From positions 1 to 62,486 of the forward strand of contig JAFWYK010000001.1 in the NCBI GenBank assembly GCA_017517685.1: 62,486 nt of DNA, given 5' to 3'. This DNA is from Clostridia bacterium. Its GTDB lineage: Bacteria > Bacillota > Clostridia > TANB77 > CAG-508. A program made the position numbers and the translations under genes. The stretch's first letter is position 1, and every line of letters starts with the position of its first letter. The notes beneath the pieces were generated by a model. It searched no databases and was not told where the DNA came from. It worked only from the letters and a program-made list of their open reading frames with translations. Below, piece after piece: positions 50,989 through 61,204 of the stretch.

Positions 50989-53193
50989 ATGGCTGATCAT
51001 GATCAAAAAGCTGATAAAAAAATGGGACAAAATGATAAAAATTTAATTCAAGATGTCGCAATGGAAGTGAAAGATAAAGATAAAAGCAAAACTCAATCAC
51101 AAGAAGATATTGAAGCAAAGATTGAAGAGGGTTACATAAAATTAAAAGGTGATATTAATTCAAGACTTACACCATTACTTCAAGCACTAACAGAAGCTGG
51201 AGTTGATGGCGGTGTAATTGCTAGCGTTGAAAAGGAAGTACATTCAAATGCAAGAATGAACTTCTTTAATAGAGTCTTAAATTCTGATATTAGTAATATG
51301 GAAGAAATAAGAAAATTAGTTCAAAAAGAGTCATTTGATTCTCTAAAACCAATATTTGAAGATGGTGAAATAAATCATGATGACATAAAAATCTCGAATG
51401 ATTATACAAAAGATGATTTAGAAGATTTCTTTGCAAATATAATTGATAAACCAGAAGAGAATAAAGAGATTAAATCAGATTCAAAAATTGATTTTAATGA
51501 TCCATGGTTAAGAGAAGATGCAGAAAAGCTAGAATTAATAAATGAAGAAATAAAAGATGTTGTAGAAGTGTTATCAGATGAAGAATTTGATGAATTAAAT
51601 GCAGCAGCTATTGCTGGTGATTCTAATGCTAAAGCTATATTAGTTCAATTAACTACAACATTATCATATGGATTAAACGGTAAAGCATATCAAAATATGG
51701 ATAAAGATGAAAAGGAAGCTTCTTTACGAAGCTTATCTGGATATTTAACTGTATGTAATATGACTAATAATCCAGCTGCAATAAAAATAGGAGAAGCCAT
51801 TATTAATAAGCTTAATATTTCTGGTATTGTAAAAGTTGGTAGTGATGGTTCAAAAACATTTGACTTGGAAGCATTAAAAGCCATTGGTTTAAAAGACGGT
51901 ATTATAATAAAGGATTTCTCACAATCAATTGAAGAAACAGGAGCTGAATGTGAAGGTTTTCTATCAAAAGAAGATTTAATAGAAGAATCTCAAATTACAT
52001 CAACTGGGGAGATTGTTAGAGTAAAATCAAAAAATTTAGTTCAAAGATATTTAGATGGTGAAATAGACTATAGAGAGATAGAGAAATTACTTGATATTAA
52101 TTTAGATGCTTCTAATAGAACATTAGCGTTGTGGAAAGCAAATCCACAAGATGATCCAAGAAAAATTGAATTGTTTAATAAAGTTGTTTCTCATGTTATG
52201 GATAAAAATCTACATGATAAAGACTTTAAATGGACAGAATATGTTGTTAGAGATTTAAATACTTCAATGGACAGTATACTTAGTGAAAGTAGTATAGGAA
52301 GTCTAGATGTAAGTTCATTAGAAAAAATGAAACAAGTAATGGATAAATGTGTAATGTTTATGCAAAAAGATACACTTGCTATTGGACGTGATGATGTAAA
52401 TATATTAGTTGAAGATTTAACAAAATTACAAGAGAAGATTGATAAAGCAATAAGATTAGCAAAGGAAAAATCAAGTAAAGAATATCAATTTGTTGAATTA
52501 TCACAAGATGAAGAGGAAATCAAAAGACAATATGCAGAAAGATATTTTGAAGAAGAACAACCGCAATTTATAGTATCACCAGAATACTTAGAGGAGCTTG
52601 ATAGACAAGATGCAGAAAGAGAAGCTCAAGAAAGAGATGTTACTCAAATTACAGCCGAACAAAAGAAAGCTAATATGTTAAAAGCGATGACAGGTATGAC
52701 AAAATCAAAAGGACTTGCTAAATCGCAAGAATGGATGGATAATCTAATTACAAATTATCCTGATAAGGAAATAATTGCAGAAGCTGTTGTTGAATTTTTA
52801 GAAAAACAAAAAGAGACAGACGAACATTTTATGGATGAAGATGCAAAAGACTCAAGAGAAGCTGTTTTTGAAGCAATTGTTTTATCTGGTATTGATAATC
52901 CAGAATTATTTGAAAGAATGCAAAAAGTAGACAGAGAAACTTCAAAAGTTGTTGTAAAAAATGTAATTGAACAAGTAAATTCAAGTAGATCTGTTTTAAA
53001 TAATGTTGTTGGAGCAATTCAAGCATTAGGAAAAAATATTAATGAACCAGAACAAGAAATAGAGCAAGAACAAATAGTAGAAGATAAACCACTTGGTTTC
53101 TTAAATCCAGATATTTCAAATATTGATAAACCAAAAATGTTTGGTGGAAATAATGCAAGAGGAGAAGAGCCAGAAGATGACTGGACTAGATAA
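50989..53193 (+). CDS. large soluble helical protein of unknown function (734 residues)
   Basis: I recognise no family. The product is highly charged (Lys/Glu/Asp), lacks signal and membrane segments and looks helical throughout. At about residues 234-275 it has a motif that I also see in the two pieces at 55585 and 57856: an acidic turn (NMDKDEKEASLRSLSGYL) followed about ten residues later by a second amphipathic helix. The C-terminus is proline- and acid-rich. It starts 13 bases after murG with GAGAGGTAA upstream and ends at a terminator, so it belongs to the murE-murG transcript. A structural or regulatory role linked to wall synthesis is inference from position only. Confidence 0.7.
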   Translation: MADHDQKADKKMGQNDKNLIQDVAMEVKDKDKSKTQSQEDIEAKIEEGYIKLKGDINSRLTPLLQALTEAGVDGGVIASVEKEVHSNARMNFFNRVLNSDISNMEEIRKLVQKESFDSLKPIFEDGEINHDDIKISNDYTKDDLEDFFANIIDKPEENKEIKSDSKIDFNDPWLREDAEKLELINEEIKDVVEVLSDEEFDELNAAAIAGDSNAKAILVQLTTTLSYGLNGKAYQNMDKDEKEASLRSLSGYLTVCNMTNNPAAIKIGEAIINKLNISGIVKVGSDGSKTFDLEALKAIGLKDGIIIKDFSQSIEETGAECEGFLSKEDLIEESQITSTGEIVRVKSKNLVQRYLDGEIDYREIEKLLDINLDASNRTLALWKANPQDDPRKIELFNKVVSHVMDKNLHDKDFKWTEYVVRDLNTSMDSILSESSIGSLDVSSLEKMKQVMDKCVMFMQKDTLAIGRDDVNILVEDLTKLQEKIDKAIRLAKEKSSKEYQFVELSQDEEEIKRQYAERYFEEEQPQFIVSPEYLEELDRQDAEREAQERDVTQITAEQKKANMLKAMTGMTKSKGLAKSQEWMDNLITNYPDKEIIAEAVVEFLEKQKETDEHFMDEDAKDSREAVFEAIVLSGIDNPELFERMQKVDRETSKVVVKNVIEQVNSSRSVLNNVVGAIQALGKNINEPEQEIEQEQIVEDKPLGFLNPDISNIDKPKMFGGNNARGEEPEDDWTR

Positions 53194-53201
53194 ATAATTT
53201 T

Positions 53202-53239
53202 AAGTACATTTTAGATATAATCTAAAGTGTACTTTTTAT
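53202..53239 (+). terminator. terminator of the murE-murG transcript
   Basis: A 15-bp stem beginning AAGTACATTTTAGAT with one G-T pair, 3-base loop and T-run. Confidence 0.8.
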
Positions 53240-53258
53240 TTAATATGTAAATATGTAC

Positions 53259-53287
53259 TTGCAAAATATAAAATAATGAATTACAAT
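53259..53287 (+). promoter_or_regulatory. promoter of topA
   Basis: TTGCAA (53259-53264), 17 bases, TACAAT (53282-53287), 34 bases before the ATG. Confidence 0.5.
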
Positions 53288-53320
53288 ACATAAGTAGTAA
53301 ACTATGAAGGAGAGAAGTGA

Positions 53321-55435
53321 ATGATCGATAAATTAGTTATAGTTGAGTCGCCTGCAAAAGCTAATACAATAAAGAAATTCCTAGGTGGGAAGAGTAAAGT
53401 TGTTGCTTCAATGGGACACGTAAGAGATTTACCAAAATCAAAATTAGGTATTAATATCGAGAAAAATTTTGAACCTGAATATATAAATATTCGTGGAAAA
53501 GCTAGTTTAATTAATTCTTTGAAAAAAGATGCTAAAGAAGCTAAAACAGTTTACCTTGCAACTGACCCTGATCGTGAAGGAGAAGCAATTGCATGGCATT
53601 TAGCATATTTATTAGGAATAGATCCAAACAGCGTATGTAGAGTAACATTTAATGAGATTACAAAAGAAGCTGTAAAAAAAGGAATTAGTAATCCTAGAAA
53701 AATTGATTTGAATTTAACAGATGCACAACAAGCAAGACGTGCATTAGATAGAATAGTAGGATATAAAATAAGTCCAGTATTATGGAAAAAAGTAAAAAGA
53801 GGTTTATCAGCTGGTAGAGTTCAATCAGTAGCTGTTAAATTAGTAGTAGATAGAGAAGAAGAAATCGAAGCTTTTATTCCAGAAGAATATTGGAACATTA
53901 TACTAAAAGCGTCAGATAAGAAAACCAAAACAATATTTGATTGCAAATTAATAGGAAAAAATAATGAGAAATTAGAACTTCATTCTAAAGAAGAAGTTGA
54001 TGCAATATTAGCTGATCTTGAAAAAGCAAAATATAAAGTTGTTGATGTAAAAAAAGGTGAAAAGAAAAGAAATCCTGCACCTCCATTTACAACAAGTACA
54101 ATGCAACAAGATGCTTCAAGAAAATTAAATTTTGCATTAAAGAAAACAATGTCAGTAGCTCAAACATTATATGAAGGTGTTAAACTTCCAGACTATGGAG
54201 ATACTGGTTTAATAACATATATGAGAACTGATTCAACAAGAATTTCTGATGAAGCAAGAGCTGCAGCTAAAGAGCAAATTGAAAAATTATACGGTGAAAG
54301 CTATTACGAAAATAGATATTATAAAACAAAATCAGAAGCACAAGATGCACACGAAGCTATTAGACCTTCTCATATTGAATTAACACCTGATGCAATTAAA
54401 GATAGCTTATCTGCTGATCAATATAAATTATATAAATTAATTTATAATAGATTCTTAGCAAGTCAAATGGCATCAGCTATATATGATACTGTTTCAGTAT
54501 CTATTGATGGTAATGAATATAACTTTAGAGCTAATGGTCAAACATTAAAATTTAAAGGTTATATGACATTATATGTAGAAAACGAAGATAAAGAAGAATT
54601 TGAAAAAATTCCAGAACTTGTAGTTGGAGAAGAAGTAAAAAAAGAAGATATTGAAGCAAAACAAAGTTTTACAGAACCACCTGCTAGATATACAGAAGCA
54701 AGTTTAGTTAAGACATTAGAAGAAAAAGGTATTGGTAGACCAAGTACTTATGCTCCAACTATAACTACAATTTTACAAAGAAGATATATTGAAAAAGTAC
54801 AAAAACAATTAATGCCAACAGAGCTTGGTAGAATAGTAAATAGATTGTTAATTGATAATTTTGGAGATGTAATAAATGTTGAATTTACAGCTCAAATGGA
54901 AGAAGAGTTTGATAAAATTGCAGAAGGTAATGCTAAATGGAAACAAGTAATTGCTGATTTTTACACACCTTTTGGTAAAATTGTGGAAAAAGTAGAGAAA
55001 GAATTAGAACATGTAAAACTAGAATATGAAGAATCTGACGTACCATGTGAAAAATGTGGTAGAATGATGGTTATTAAATATGGTAGATTTGGAAAATTCT
55101 TAGCATGTCCTGGATTCCCAGAATGTCATAATGCAAAACCTATTATTGAAACAATTGATGTTCCATGTCCAGTATGTGGAGCTGAGGTTCAAGTTAGAAA
55201 AACAAAGAAAAAACGTAATTATTATATATGCGAGAAAAATGGTGGTGTAGGTCAAGGTTGTTATTATATTTCTTGGAATAAACCAAAAGTTGGAGAAAAA
55301 TTTGTTCCAAACAATGAAACTGACATGGAATTATTTGAAAGAGATGAAAAGAAAGAAGTTGTAAAAAAGAAAGCAACTACTAAAAAGAAAACAACAAAAA
55401 AATCTACAACAAAGAAAACAACAAAGAAAAAATAA
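53321..55435 (+). CDS. topA: DNA topoisomerase I
   Basis: A type IA topoisomerase that relaxes negative supercoils. The Toprim domain opens the protein (VIVESPAKANTIKKF and DPDREGEAIAWH), and the catalytic tyrosine is Y300 in GLITYMRTDSTR. After the core come a four-Cys zinc finger (VPCEKCGRM with ACPGFPEC), a second cysteine module (VPCPVCGAEV with a later CEK and GQGCYY) and a Lys/Thr tail (about the last 35 residues) that suits non-specific DNA binding. Length 704 is normal. GAAGGAGAG precedes the ATG. Monocistronic. Confidence 0.96.
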   Translation: MIDKLVIVESPAKANTIKKFLGGKSKVVASMGHVRDLPKSKLGINIEKNFEPEYINIRGKASLINSLKKDAKEAKTVYLATDPDREGEAIAWHLAYLLGIDPNSVCRVTFNEITKEAVKKGISNPRKIDLNLTDAQQARRALDRIVGYKISPVLWKKVKRGLSAGRVQSVAVKLVVDREEEIEAFIPEEYWNIILKASDKKTKTIFDCKLIGKNNEKLELHSKEEVDAILADLEKAKYKVVDVKKGEKKRNPAPPFTTSTMQQDASRKLNFALKKTMSVAQTLYEGVKLPDYGDTGLITYMRTDSTRISDEARAAAKEQIEKLYGESYYENRYYKTKSEAQDAHEAIRPSHIELTPDAIKDSLSADQYKLYKLIYNRFLASQMASAIYDTVSVSIDGNEYNFRANGQTLKFKGYMTLYVENEDKEEFEKIPELVVGEEVKKEDIEAKQSFTEPPARYTEASLVKTLEEKGIGRPSTYAPTITTILQRRYIEKVQKQLMPTELGRIVNRLLIDNFGDVINVEFTAQMEEEFDKIAEGNAKWKQVIADFYTPFGKIVEKVEKELEHVKLEYEESDVPCEKCGRMMVIKYGRFGKFLACPGFPECHNAKPIIETIDVPCPVCGAEVQVRKTKKKRNYYICEKNGGVGQGCYYISWNKPKVGEKFVPNNETDMELFERDEKKEVVKKKATTKKKTTKKSTTKKTTKKK

Positions 55436-55443
55436 TAAGTTTT

Positions 55444-55477
55444 AAGAGTATAACAAAAAAGTTATACTCTTTTTTAT
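55444..55477 (+). terminator. intrinsic terminator after topA
   Basis: Perfect 11-bp stem AAGAGTATAAC/GTTATACTCTT, loop of six A, T-run. Confidence 0.88.
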
Positions 55478-55584
55478 TATTTTTTTTGTAATATTATAAA
55501 ATGTAATATTAATGTAATTGTAATTGAAAAAATTTAAAATATAATATAATTAGCTAATTTTATTTTATAAAAGAAGGACAAAAG

Positions 55585-57831
55585 ATGGAAGAGAATCAAG
55601 AAAATGCAAGAAAAATTGCAAAAGATGAGAATAAAGAAATTGAAAATGCGGTATATGACAATTCTTCAGGCTCTGTAATAGACATTGATGATATTTTATT
55701 GATGGATGATGAACCAGTTGTTCATAAATTAAATAATTTAATGAAATATGGAGTTACTGCGGAGATGATTAAAAGTTTATATGGTGTAACTTCTAATTTA
55801 TCAGGTGGTGAAAAACTGGAGATTGCTTTAAGTGAATTAGAAAACGTGTTTTTTATTCTTGCAGAGCAAGTAACTAGATTACCAAACGGAATAATAATAG
55901 ATATGAAAACTGGTATGATAGATGAGGATGCGAGCGAAATTGAAACGCTTATTTTAGAACATGGGGCTAATTATGTTGAGAGAAATAATGATATTTTTAA
56001 ATTGCCAATTCTTGCTGATGCAATTGCTATGTTAACAGAAAATCCAATAAAAGCTGAAGAATTATTAATAGATGCAAAGATAAAATATTTTGAAAATTCA
56101 CATGCATTTGGTATCAGAAATTCTTTTGCTGATTTGGAAAAAAATGAAGAAGCATTTAAAGAGATTATAGATTCAATTATAAAGAAGCATAATAATCCAG
56201 AGATGGAACAAAAGATTAAAGAATCTATTGAAAAAAATATAGATAAACTCGATTTAACAAGAGTAGAAACAATAGAAGAAGCTGATTTTATGGATTATAT
56301 TTATAAAATCACAATTATGATAAAAAATAACAAAGATATTAGTCCAGAGTATTTAAGAAAAATAAATGAATTATATGATCAACTACCAGATAAAGAAAAG
56401 TTTGCTCAAGTTTTTGATGATAATGGGAAACTATCTCGTGAAAGTATTAAAGATTTTAAAGAAGCATGGGAACATGAAAGAAACGAAGCTGATATATATG
56501 TAGATTTAAGGGTATATAGTACAATTGGTTATACTGAGGGAATGTCTCCAGATGAAAGAGAAAGATTTATAATAACATTAGCTCAGGCAATGAGACATAC
56601 AGATAATATAGGTATGCAAGAATTAGCTATAAGAGTTGCTAAAGATTATGGACTAGAATATAGCTATGAATCTATTAATGCTGAATTAGCCAAGTTTAAA
56701 AATACACCTGGACAAACTGCGGATGAATTAATAGATTTGCATGAAATTAATGATTATACTTATGATGTTAAATTTGATAGAATTCGTTCTACAATTTATG
56801 AAAGAGTGGGTGGAGAGATAGAAAACTCACAAACGGAATCTGTTAGAAGAGTAATAGTACATGATTATAAGAAGAAAACATACTTTGCTTTATTTGATAC
56901 AATGTTAGAAAAACCATTGGGAGATAGTGATTTTAGAGCTCAAGTATTACTAAAAATGTTAAGTGATTATTATAACGAAAGAAAGCTTGGAGATGGAAAT
57001 AAGTCATTAAAGAAAACGACTGAAGAAACAATCTTAGTAGATTATATTAAAAAGAATAAAGCGTTCTTTGATGAGAAAATTACTAGAAAAATGGGGGTTA
57101 ATATATTTGATGAAAGATCAAATATTAATATGGAAAGAGTAAATTTTCTAGTGGAAAAAACTATACTTCCAGAACAATATGAAGTTTTAACAGAAGCTCT
57201 TCAAGATGAAGTGAGTTCCTTAAAAGATAAAATAGGAAAAATGCAAGAAAAAGATCAAGAATATATAAAAGAGATTAAAGCTATTTTGAAAGATGAAGAA
57301 AATCTTGAAAATATAGATGTTGCACATTTATTGAAATTAGTTAAGCTAGTTAATATAGAGAATATATCTTCTAGAGATAGACATAAATTAATGAAAGTTT
57401 CTCCAGAAATAAAAGAAGAATTGATTAATAAAATGGAGATTGCAGATCAAAATCTTAATAAAGCAAAATCATTATCAGAGTCTTTAAAAACAGAATCAAA
57501 TTTTTCGGATGAAGAAATTGCATATTTAATGGAATTAAAACTTGAATATTATAGAGGAACTCCAGAGTTTGATGCAACAATGAGAGAAAGGAATGCACTG
57601 TATAAAAATAATACCGGTATAAAGGAAATTGCTGAATCACTAAGAGATAGAAGTGGTAATTTTAAAAGTGGCAAAAAAGATGAAATTAGTGATTTTGAAA
57701 GAAAATTTTATTATAAAAGAGTTGAACAAGAGATTAGAACGACTGCTTTTGAGAACTTAGATGAGGAAGGTAAGAAAAATTATGCTTCTTGGTTGATTGC
57801 TGGAATGTATTCTAAAGATTTTAATTTATAA
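55585..57831 (+). CDS. large helical protein, part 1 of a gene split by an in-frame TAA
   Basis: A 748-residue charged soluble protein of no recognised family. It begins MEENQENARKIAKDENKEIE, has no signal or membrane segment and carries long amphipathic helices. A motif near residues 318-355 (YTEGMSPDERERF, then a second helix) recurs near the end as FENLDEEGKKNYASWLIAGM. The frame stops at TAA (57829-57831) in the middle of that last motif copy, and the same frame runs on for another 573 codons (see 57856). The original product was therefore probably about 1320 residues. AAGGACAAAAG precedes the ATG. It may be a truncated product, a nonsense variant or a readthrough gene. Confidence 0.7.
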   Translation: MEENQENARKIAKDENKEIENAVYDNSSGSVIDIDDILLMDDEPVVHKLNNLMKYGVTAEMIKSLYGVTSNLSGGEKLEIALSELENVFFILAEQVTRLPNGIIIDMKTGMIDEDASEIETLILEHGANYVERNNDIFKLPILADAIAMLTENPIKAEELLIDAKIKYFENSHAFGIRNSFADLEKNEEAFKEIIDSIIKKHNNPEMEQKIKESIEKNIDKLDLTRVETIEEADFMDYIYKITIMIKNNKDISPEYLRKINELYDQLPDKEKFAQVFDDNGKLSRESIKDFKEAWEHERNEADIYVDLRVYSTIGYTEGMSPDERERFIITLAQAMRHTDNIGMQELAIRVAKDYGLEYSYESINAELAKFKNTPGQTADELIDLHEINDYTYDVKFDRIRSTIYERVGGEIENSQTESVRRVIVHDYKKKTYFALFDTMLEKPLGDSDFRAQVLLKMLSDYYNERKLGDGNKSLKKTTEETILVDYIKKNKAFFDEKITRKMGVNIFDERSNINMERVNFLVEKTILPEQYEVLTEALQDEVSSLKDKIGKMQEKDQEYIKEIKAILKDEENLENIDVAHLLKLVKLVNIENISSRDRHKLMKVSPEIKEELINKMEIADQNLNKAKSLSESLKTESNFSDEEIAYLMELKLEYYRGTPEFDATMRERNALYKNNTGIKEIAESLRDRSGNFKSGKKDEISDFERKFYYKRVEQEIRTTAFENLDEEGKKNYASWLIAGMYSKDFNL

Positions 57832-57855
57832 AAAATATCTTCTTATAAATTAAGA

Positions 57856-59553
57856 TTGCTTTATCCAGAATTAGCAGAAATGGATGATCCGGATGAATTT
57901 AAAAGAAATGTATTTTCGAAAGTTACAGAGGTACATAAAGGTGATGATTTAGAAAAAAAAGCACTTATTTTAAAAGATAATTTAAGAAAGAAAATATTTA
58001 GAGAAGTTAGTCTTGGTGAAAAGAAAATTAAAGATTCTGAAATGGATTTATTATTTGAAGAAAAAGCAGTTAAAATAGATGTATCTGCTATTGATTTAAC
58101 TAAAACAGAATTACAAAATAAATTTAATGGTTCTAGAATTAATTTTTCGATTGAAGACGATGAGTTATTTGATAAAACTTTTGAAAATGCATCGGTAGAT
58201 TCATGGGTAGGAAATAAAAAAGATGCATGTCTTTTTGAATTGGTTATGATCAAAAGAATGGAAAATGATCTTATATTTGAAAGAGATCCAGATGAGTATG
58301 ATCGTAAGAAGGAAATAATTGAAAAAAGAACTGCGAGATTTGAAAAACTTTTGGGTGTCGATAAAGAGATATATGATAAAAAAGGAAATATAAAATCAGA
58401 ATATCTTGATGCTGCTGATAGATTTTATTTTAATAAGACTATATCAGGTAATTTAAAAGGTTTAACTAAAAATGTTTTACCATTGGATTATCATAAACTT
58501 AATGATGGTGAAAAAAGAGTTTATTTAAAACATACATTATTGGCGATTAGTATTACAGAAGGTCTAGATAATTCTAAAATTGCCGACATGTATGAGAAGT
58601 TAGCGTTAAGAGCTTTAGAAAAAATGAATACTGATGAAGAGAAATATGTTACTTTTGATGAAAATAATAAAGCTACAATAAATAGAGAGTTGTTAACAAA
58701 ATTATATAAGCAATTAAATCCTGAGAAAAATGATGTTTTAAGTTTTGACGGCGTTTTAGATGAAGTTGAGCAAGATAATTTATATAATTATGTTGGAGAA
58801 AAAACTAAACATTATACTGAATTTATAGTTGATTTACAAGAATTAGAAGGAAAAGATTATCATGAGAAATTTAAACAAATCGAAGGTATAAAGTTTAGTG
58901 AAAAAAGAAAAGAAGGACACAAAAAGGCAGCAATAGAGAAATTAAAGGGTAAAAGTTTAACTTTAGCTAATAGGAATGTTGATGGAAAACAATATCATAT
59001 TAGAAAAGGTGAGGCAAAAATATGTCAAGTTTATATGGTTGATAAAAGTTTTGATAAAGGATTTGAAAAAGTAGAGACAACTAACGAAGAAGTTAAAGAG
59101 TCAAATAGTAGAGATGTTATTGAAAATAATCAAAAAGATAATAGCGAAAATAATGCTGAAATAAAAGATACATCAACATTAAAATCCGAAGATTTTAATA
59201 CAGACGCTATACCGAATGATTATGAAATGGAAGTTGAAGCGGATAAAGGAATAAAATCGTTCTTTAAAAGTTTATTAAAAAGATTTAATACTAAAGGTTT
59301 ACCATCAGGAAATGAAGAAACTAAAAAACAAGGTTTCTTTGCTAGATTGTTTAATAAAAAAGAGAAGAATGAAGAGGTTACTCCGCCACCAGTGGTGCAT
59401 GAAGATAAGAAAGTGCCAAGTGGACTAGATCATGTTGTGTTAGATAATTCAGATGGTAAATATAATTATTTAACTTCAGGTACAAATAAATCACAAGATG
59501 CAGGTAAAGTATCAGAACAAAAAAATCAAGATGAAATTGGTGAAATAAGTTAA
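57856..59553 (+). pseudogene. in-frame continuation of the 55585 gene after the stop (part 2)
   Basis: This frame is open from the codon after TAA at 57829 to 59553; the first possible start is a TTG at 57856. No ribosome-binding site precedes it (the upstream bases are AT-only until AAGATTG), and the peptide continues the helical motif with KISSYKLRLLYPELAEM. The 565 codons keep native codon use and hold another copy of the shared motif (YHKLNDGEKRVYLKH, about residue 213). The tail has hydrophobic-basic patches (SFFKSLLKRF, GFFARLFNKKEK) and a Pro-rich piece. Independent translation looks unlikely, and no other disablement is visible, which favours a recent stop or recoding. Confidence 0.55.
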
Positions 59554-59578
59554 AAAATAATTTAATAATATATTACGG

Positions 59579-59609
59579 AAAAGGGGCTTTAAGAAAAAAG
59601 CTCTTTTTT
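59579..59609 (+). terminator. intrinsic terminator before trmFO
   Basis: AAAAGGGGCTTT pairs with AAAGCTCTTTT (one bulge), 6-base loop, T-run. Confidence 0.7.
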
Positions 59610-59739
59610 CTTGCAAAAATGTAATAAAAATGTTATTGTATAATGCGGTTTTAATACCTATAATAAAATTATTAAAATAGGATTTTATGCTAGGATTATT
59701 ATGCCTAAAAAAGAATAGGAGAAACGTATAAATTCAAAA

Positions 59740-61092
59740 ATGAAAGAAGTAATTGTAATAGGTGGAGGATTAGCTGGTACAGAAGCAGCACTTCAAGTTG
59801 CTAAAAGAGGAATTAAAGTTAAACTTTATGAAATGAAGCCAGTTAAGTTTTCAGACGCACATACAAATGAAGATTTAGCAGAAGTAGTATGCAGTAATTC
59901 TTTTAAATCAAATCTTTTAACTAATGCATGTGGCTTATTAAAAGAAGAATTAAGAATTTTAGGTAGTGAGCTTATTCCTGTTGCAGATTCAACAAGTGTG
60001 CCAGCAGGACAAGCGTTAGCTGTAGATAGAGAAACATTTTCTAGAAAAGTTACAGAATTAGTTGAAAAAAATGAAAATATAGAAGTAATTAGAGAAGAAG
60101 TTACTGAAATACCACAAGATAGTATAGTAATAATAGCAACAGGTCCATTAACATCAGAAGTTTTATCAGAAAGAATAAAAGAATTAACTGGTAGTGATAA
60201 ATTATTCTTCTATGATGCTGCTGCTCCAATTATAGATAAAGACTCTATAAATATGGATATTGCTTTTTACGGTGATAGATATTCTCAAGAAAGAGGAAAA
60301 GAAGAACCAGAAGAAGAATGGCGTGAAAGAATTAAAAGTGAAGAAGGTAGTTATATAAATCTTCCAATGAATAAAGAAGAATATGAAAAGTTCTGGGAAG
60401 AATTAGTGAATGCAGAAGTAGTTGAATTACATGAGTTTGAAAAAAGAGAAATTTTTGAAGGATGTATGCCTTTAGAAATAATGGCCAAAAGAGGAATGGA
60501 TACATTAAGATTTGGTCCATTAAAACCTGTTGGGTTTACTGATTTAAGAACAGCAAGAAGACCATATGCTGTTGTTCAATTAAGACAAGACAACTCAGAA
60601 GGAAATTTATATAATATTGTTGGATTCCAGACTAATTTAAAATTTGGAGAACAAAAAAGAGTATTTTCTTTAATTCCAGGATTAGAGAATGCAAACTTTG
60701 TTAAATATGGTGTTATGCATAGAAATACATATATTAATTCAACAATGGTACTAGATAATACATATAATATGAATGAAGATGAAAATATTTTCTTTGCTGG
60801 ACAAATAACAGGTGTAGAAGGATATGTTGAATCTATTGCATCTGGATTTATAGCAGGTATTAATGCAGCGAATAAAATTCTTGGAAAAGATAAGTTTGTT
60901 ATGCCAAAAGAAACAGTAAATGGGGCATTAGCTGATTATATATCAACTGAAAATGATAAGTTTCAACCAATGAATGCTAATTTTGGAATATTACCTAAAT
61001 TAGATGAAAATATTAGAGATAAAAAGGTAAAATATCAAAAAATGGCAGACAGATCTTTGGAAATTATAAAAATAATTAAAGAAAATGTGTAA
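59740..61092 (+). CDS. trmFO: tRNA (uracil54-C5)-methyltransferase, folate-dependent
   Basis: A flavoprotein that makes 5-methyluridine at position 54 of tRNA using methylene-tetrahydrofolate. The FAD-binding GGGLAGTEAALQVAKRG opens the protein, then HTNEDLAEVVCSNSFKSN, LPMNKEEYEKF, MPLEIMAKRG, TGVEGYVES and ASGFIAGINAA. Length 450 is slightly above average. The ATG is 17 bases after AGGAGA, farther than usual. topA-trmFO proximity is frequent in Firmicutes; here an unknown gene lies between them. Confidence 0.95.
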   Translation: MKEVIVIGGGLAGTEAALQVAKRGIKVKLYEMKPVKFSDAHTNEDLAEVVCSNSFKSNLLTNACGLLKEELRILGSELIPVADSTSVPAGQALAVDRETFSRKVTELVEKNENIEVIREEVTEIPQDSIVIIATGPLTSEVLSERIKELTGSDKLFFYDAAAPIIDKDSINMDIAFYGDRYSQERGKEEPEEEWRERIKSEEGSYINLPMNKEEYEKFWEELVNAEVVELHEFEKREIFEGCMPLEIMAKRGMDTLRFGPLKPVGFTDLRTARRPYAVVQLRQDNSEGNLYNIVGFQTNLKFGEQKRVFSLIPGLENANFVKYGVMHRNTYINSTMVLDNTYNMNEDENIFFAGQITGVEGYVESIASGFIAGINAANKILGKDKFVMPKETVNGALADYISTENDKFQPMNANFGILPKLDENIRDKKVKYQKMADRSLEIIKIIKENV

Positions 61093-61128
61093 AAATAAGG
61101 AAAAATAGGGTTAATTTTACATAATTAA

Positions 61129-61157
61129 TTGACTTTTCTTGAAAAATATGTTATTAT
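61129..61157 (+). promoter_or_regulatory. promoter of the repeat-bearing gene
   Basis: TTGACT (61129-61134), 17 bases, TATTAT (61152-61157), about 47 bases before the ATG. Confidence 0.55.
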
Positions 61158-61204
61158 GATACTAGCTGATATTTCGCGTAAAATAAAGTTTTTAGGAGGT
61201 ATAA

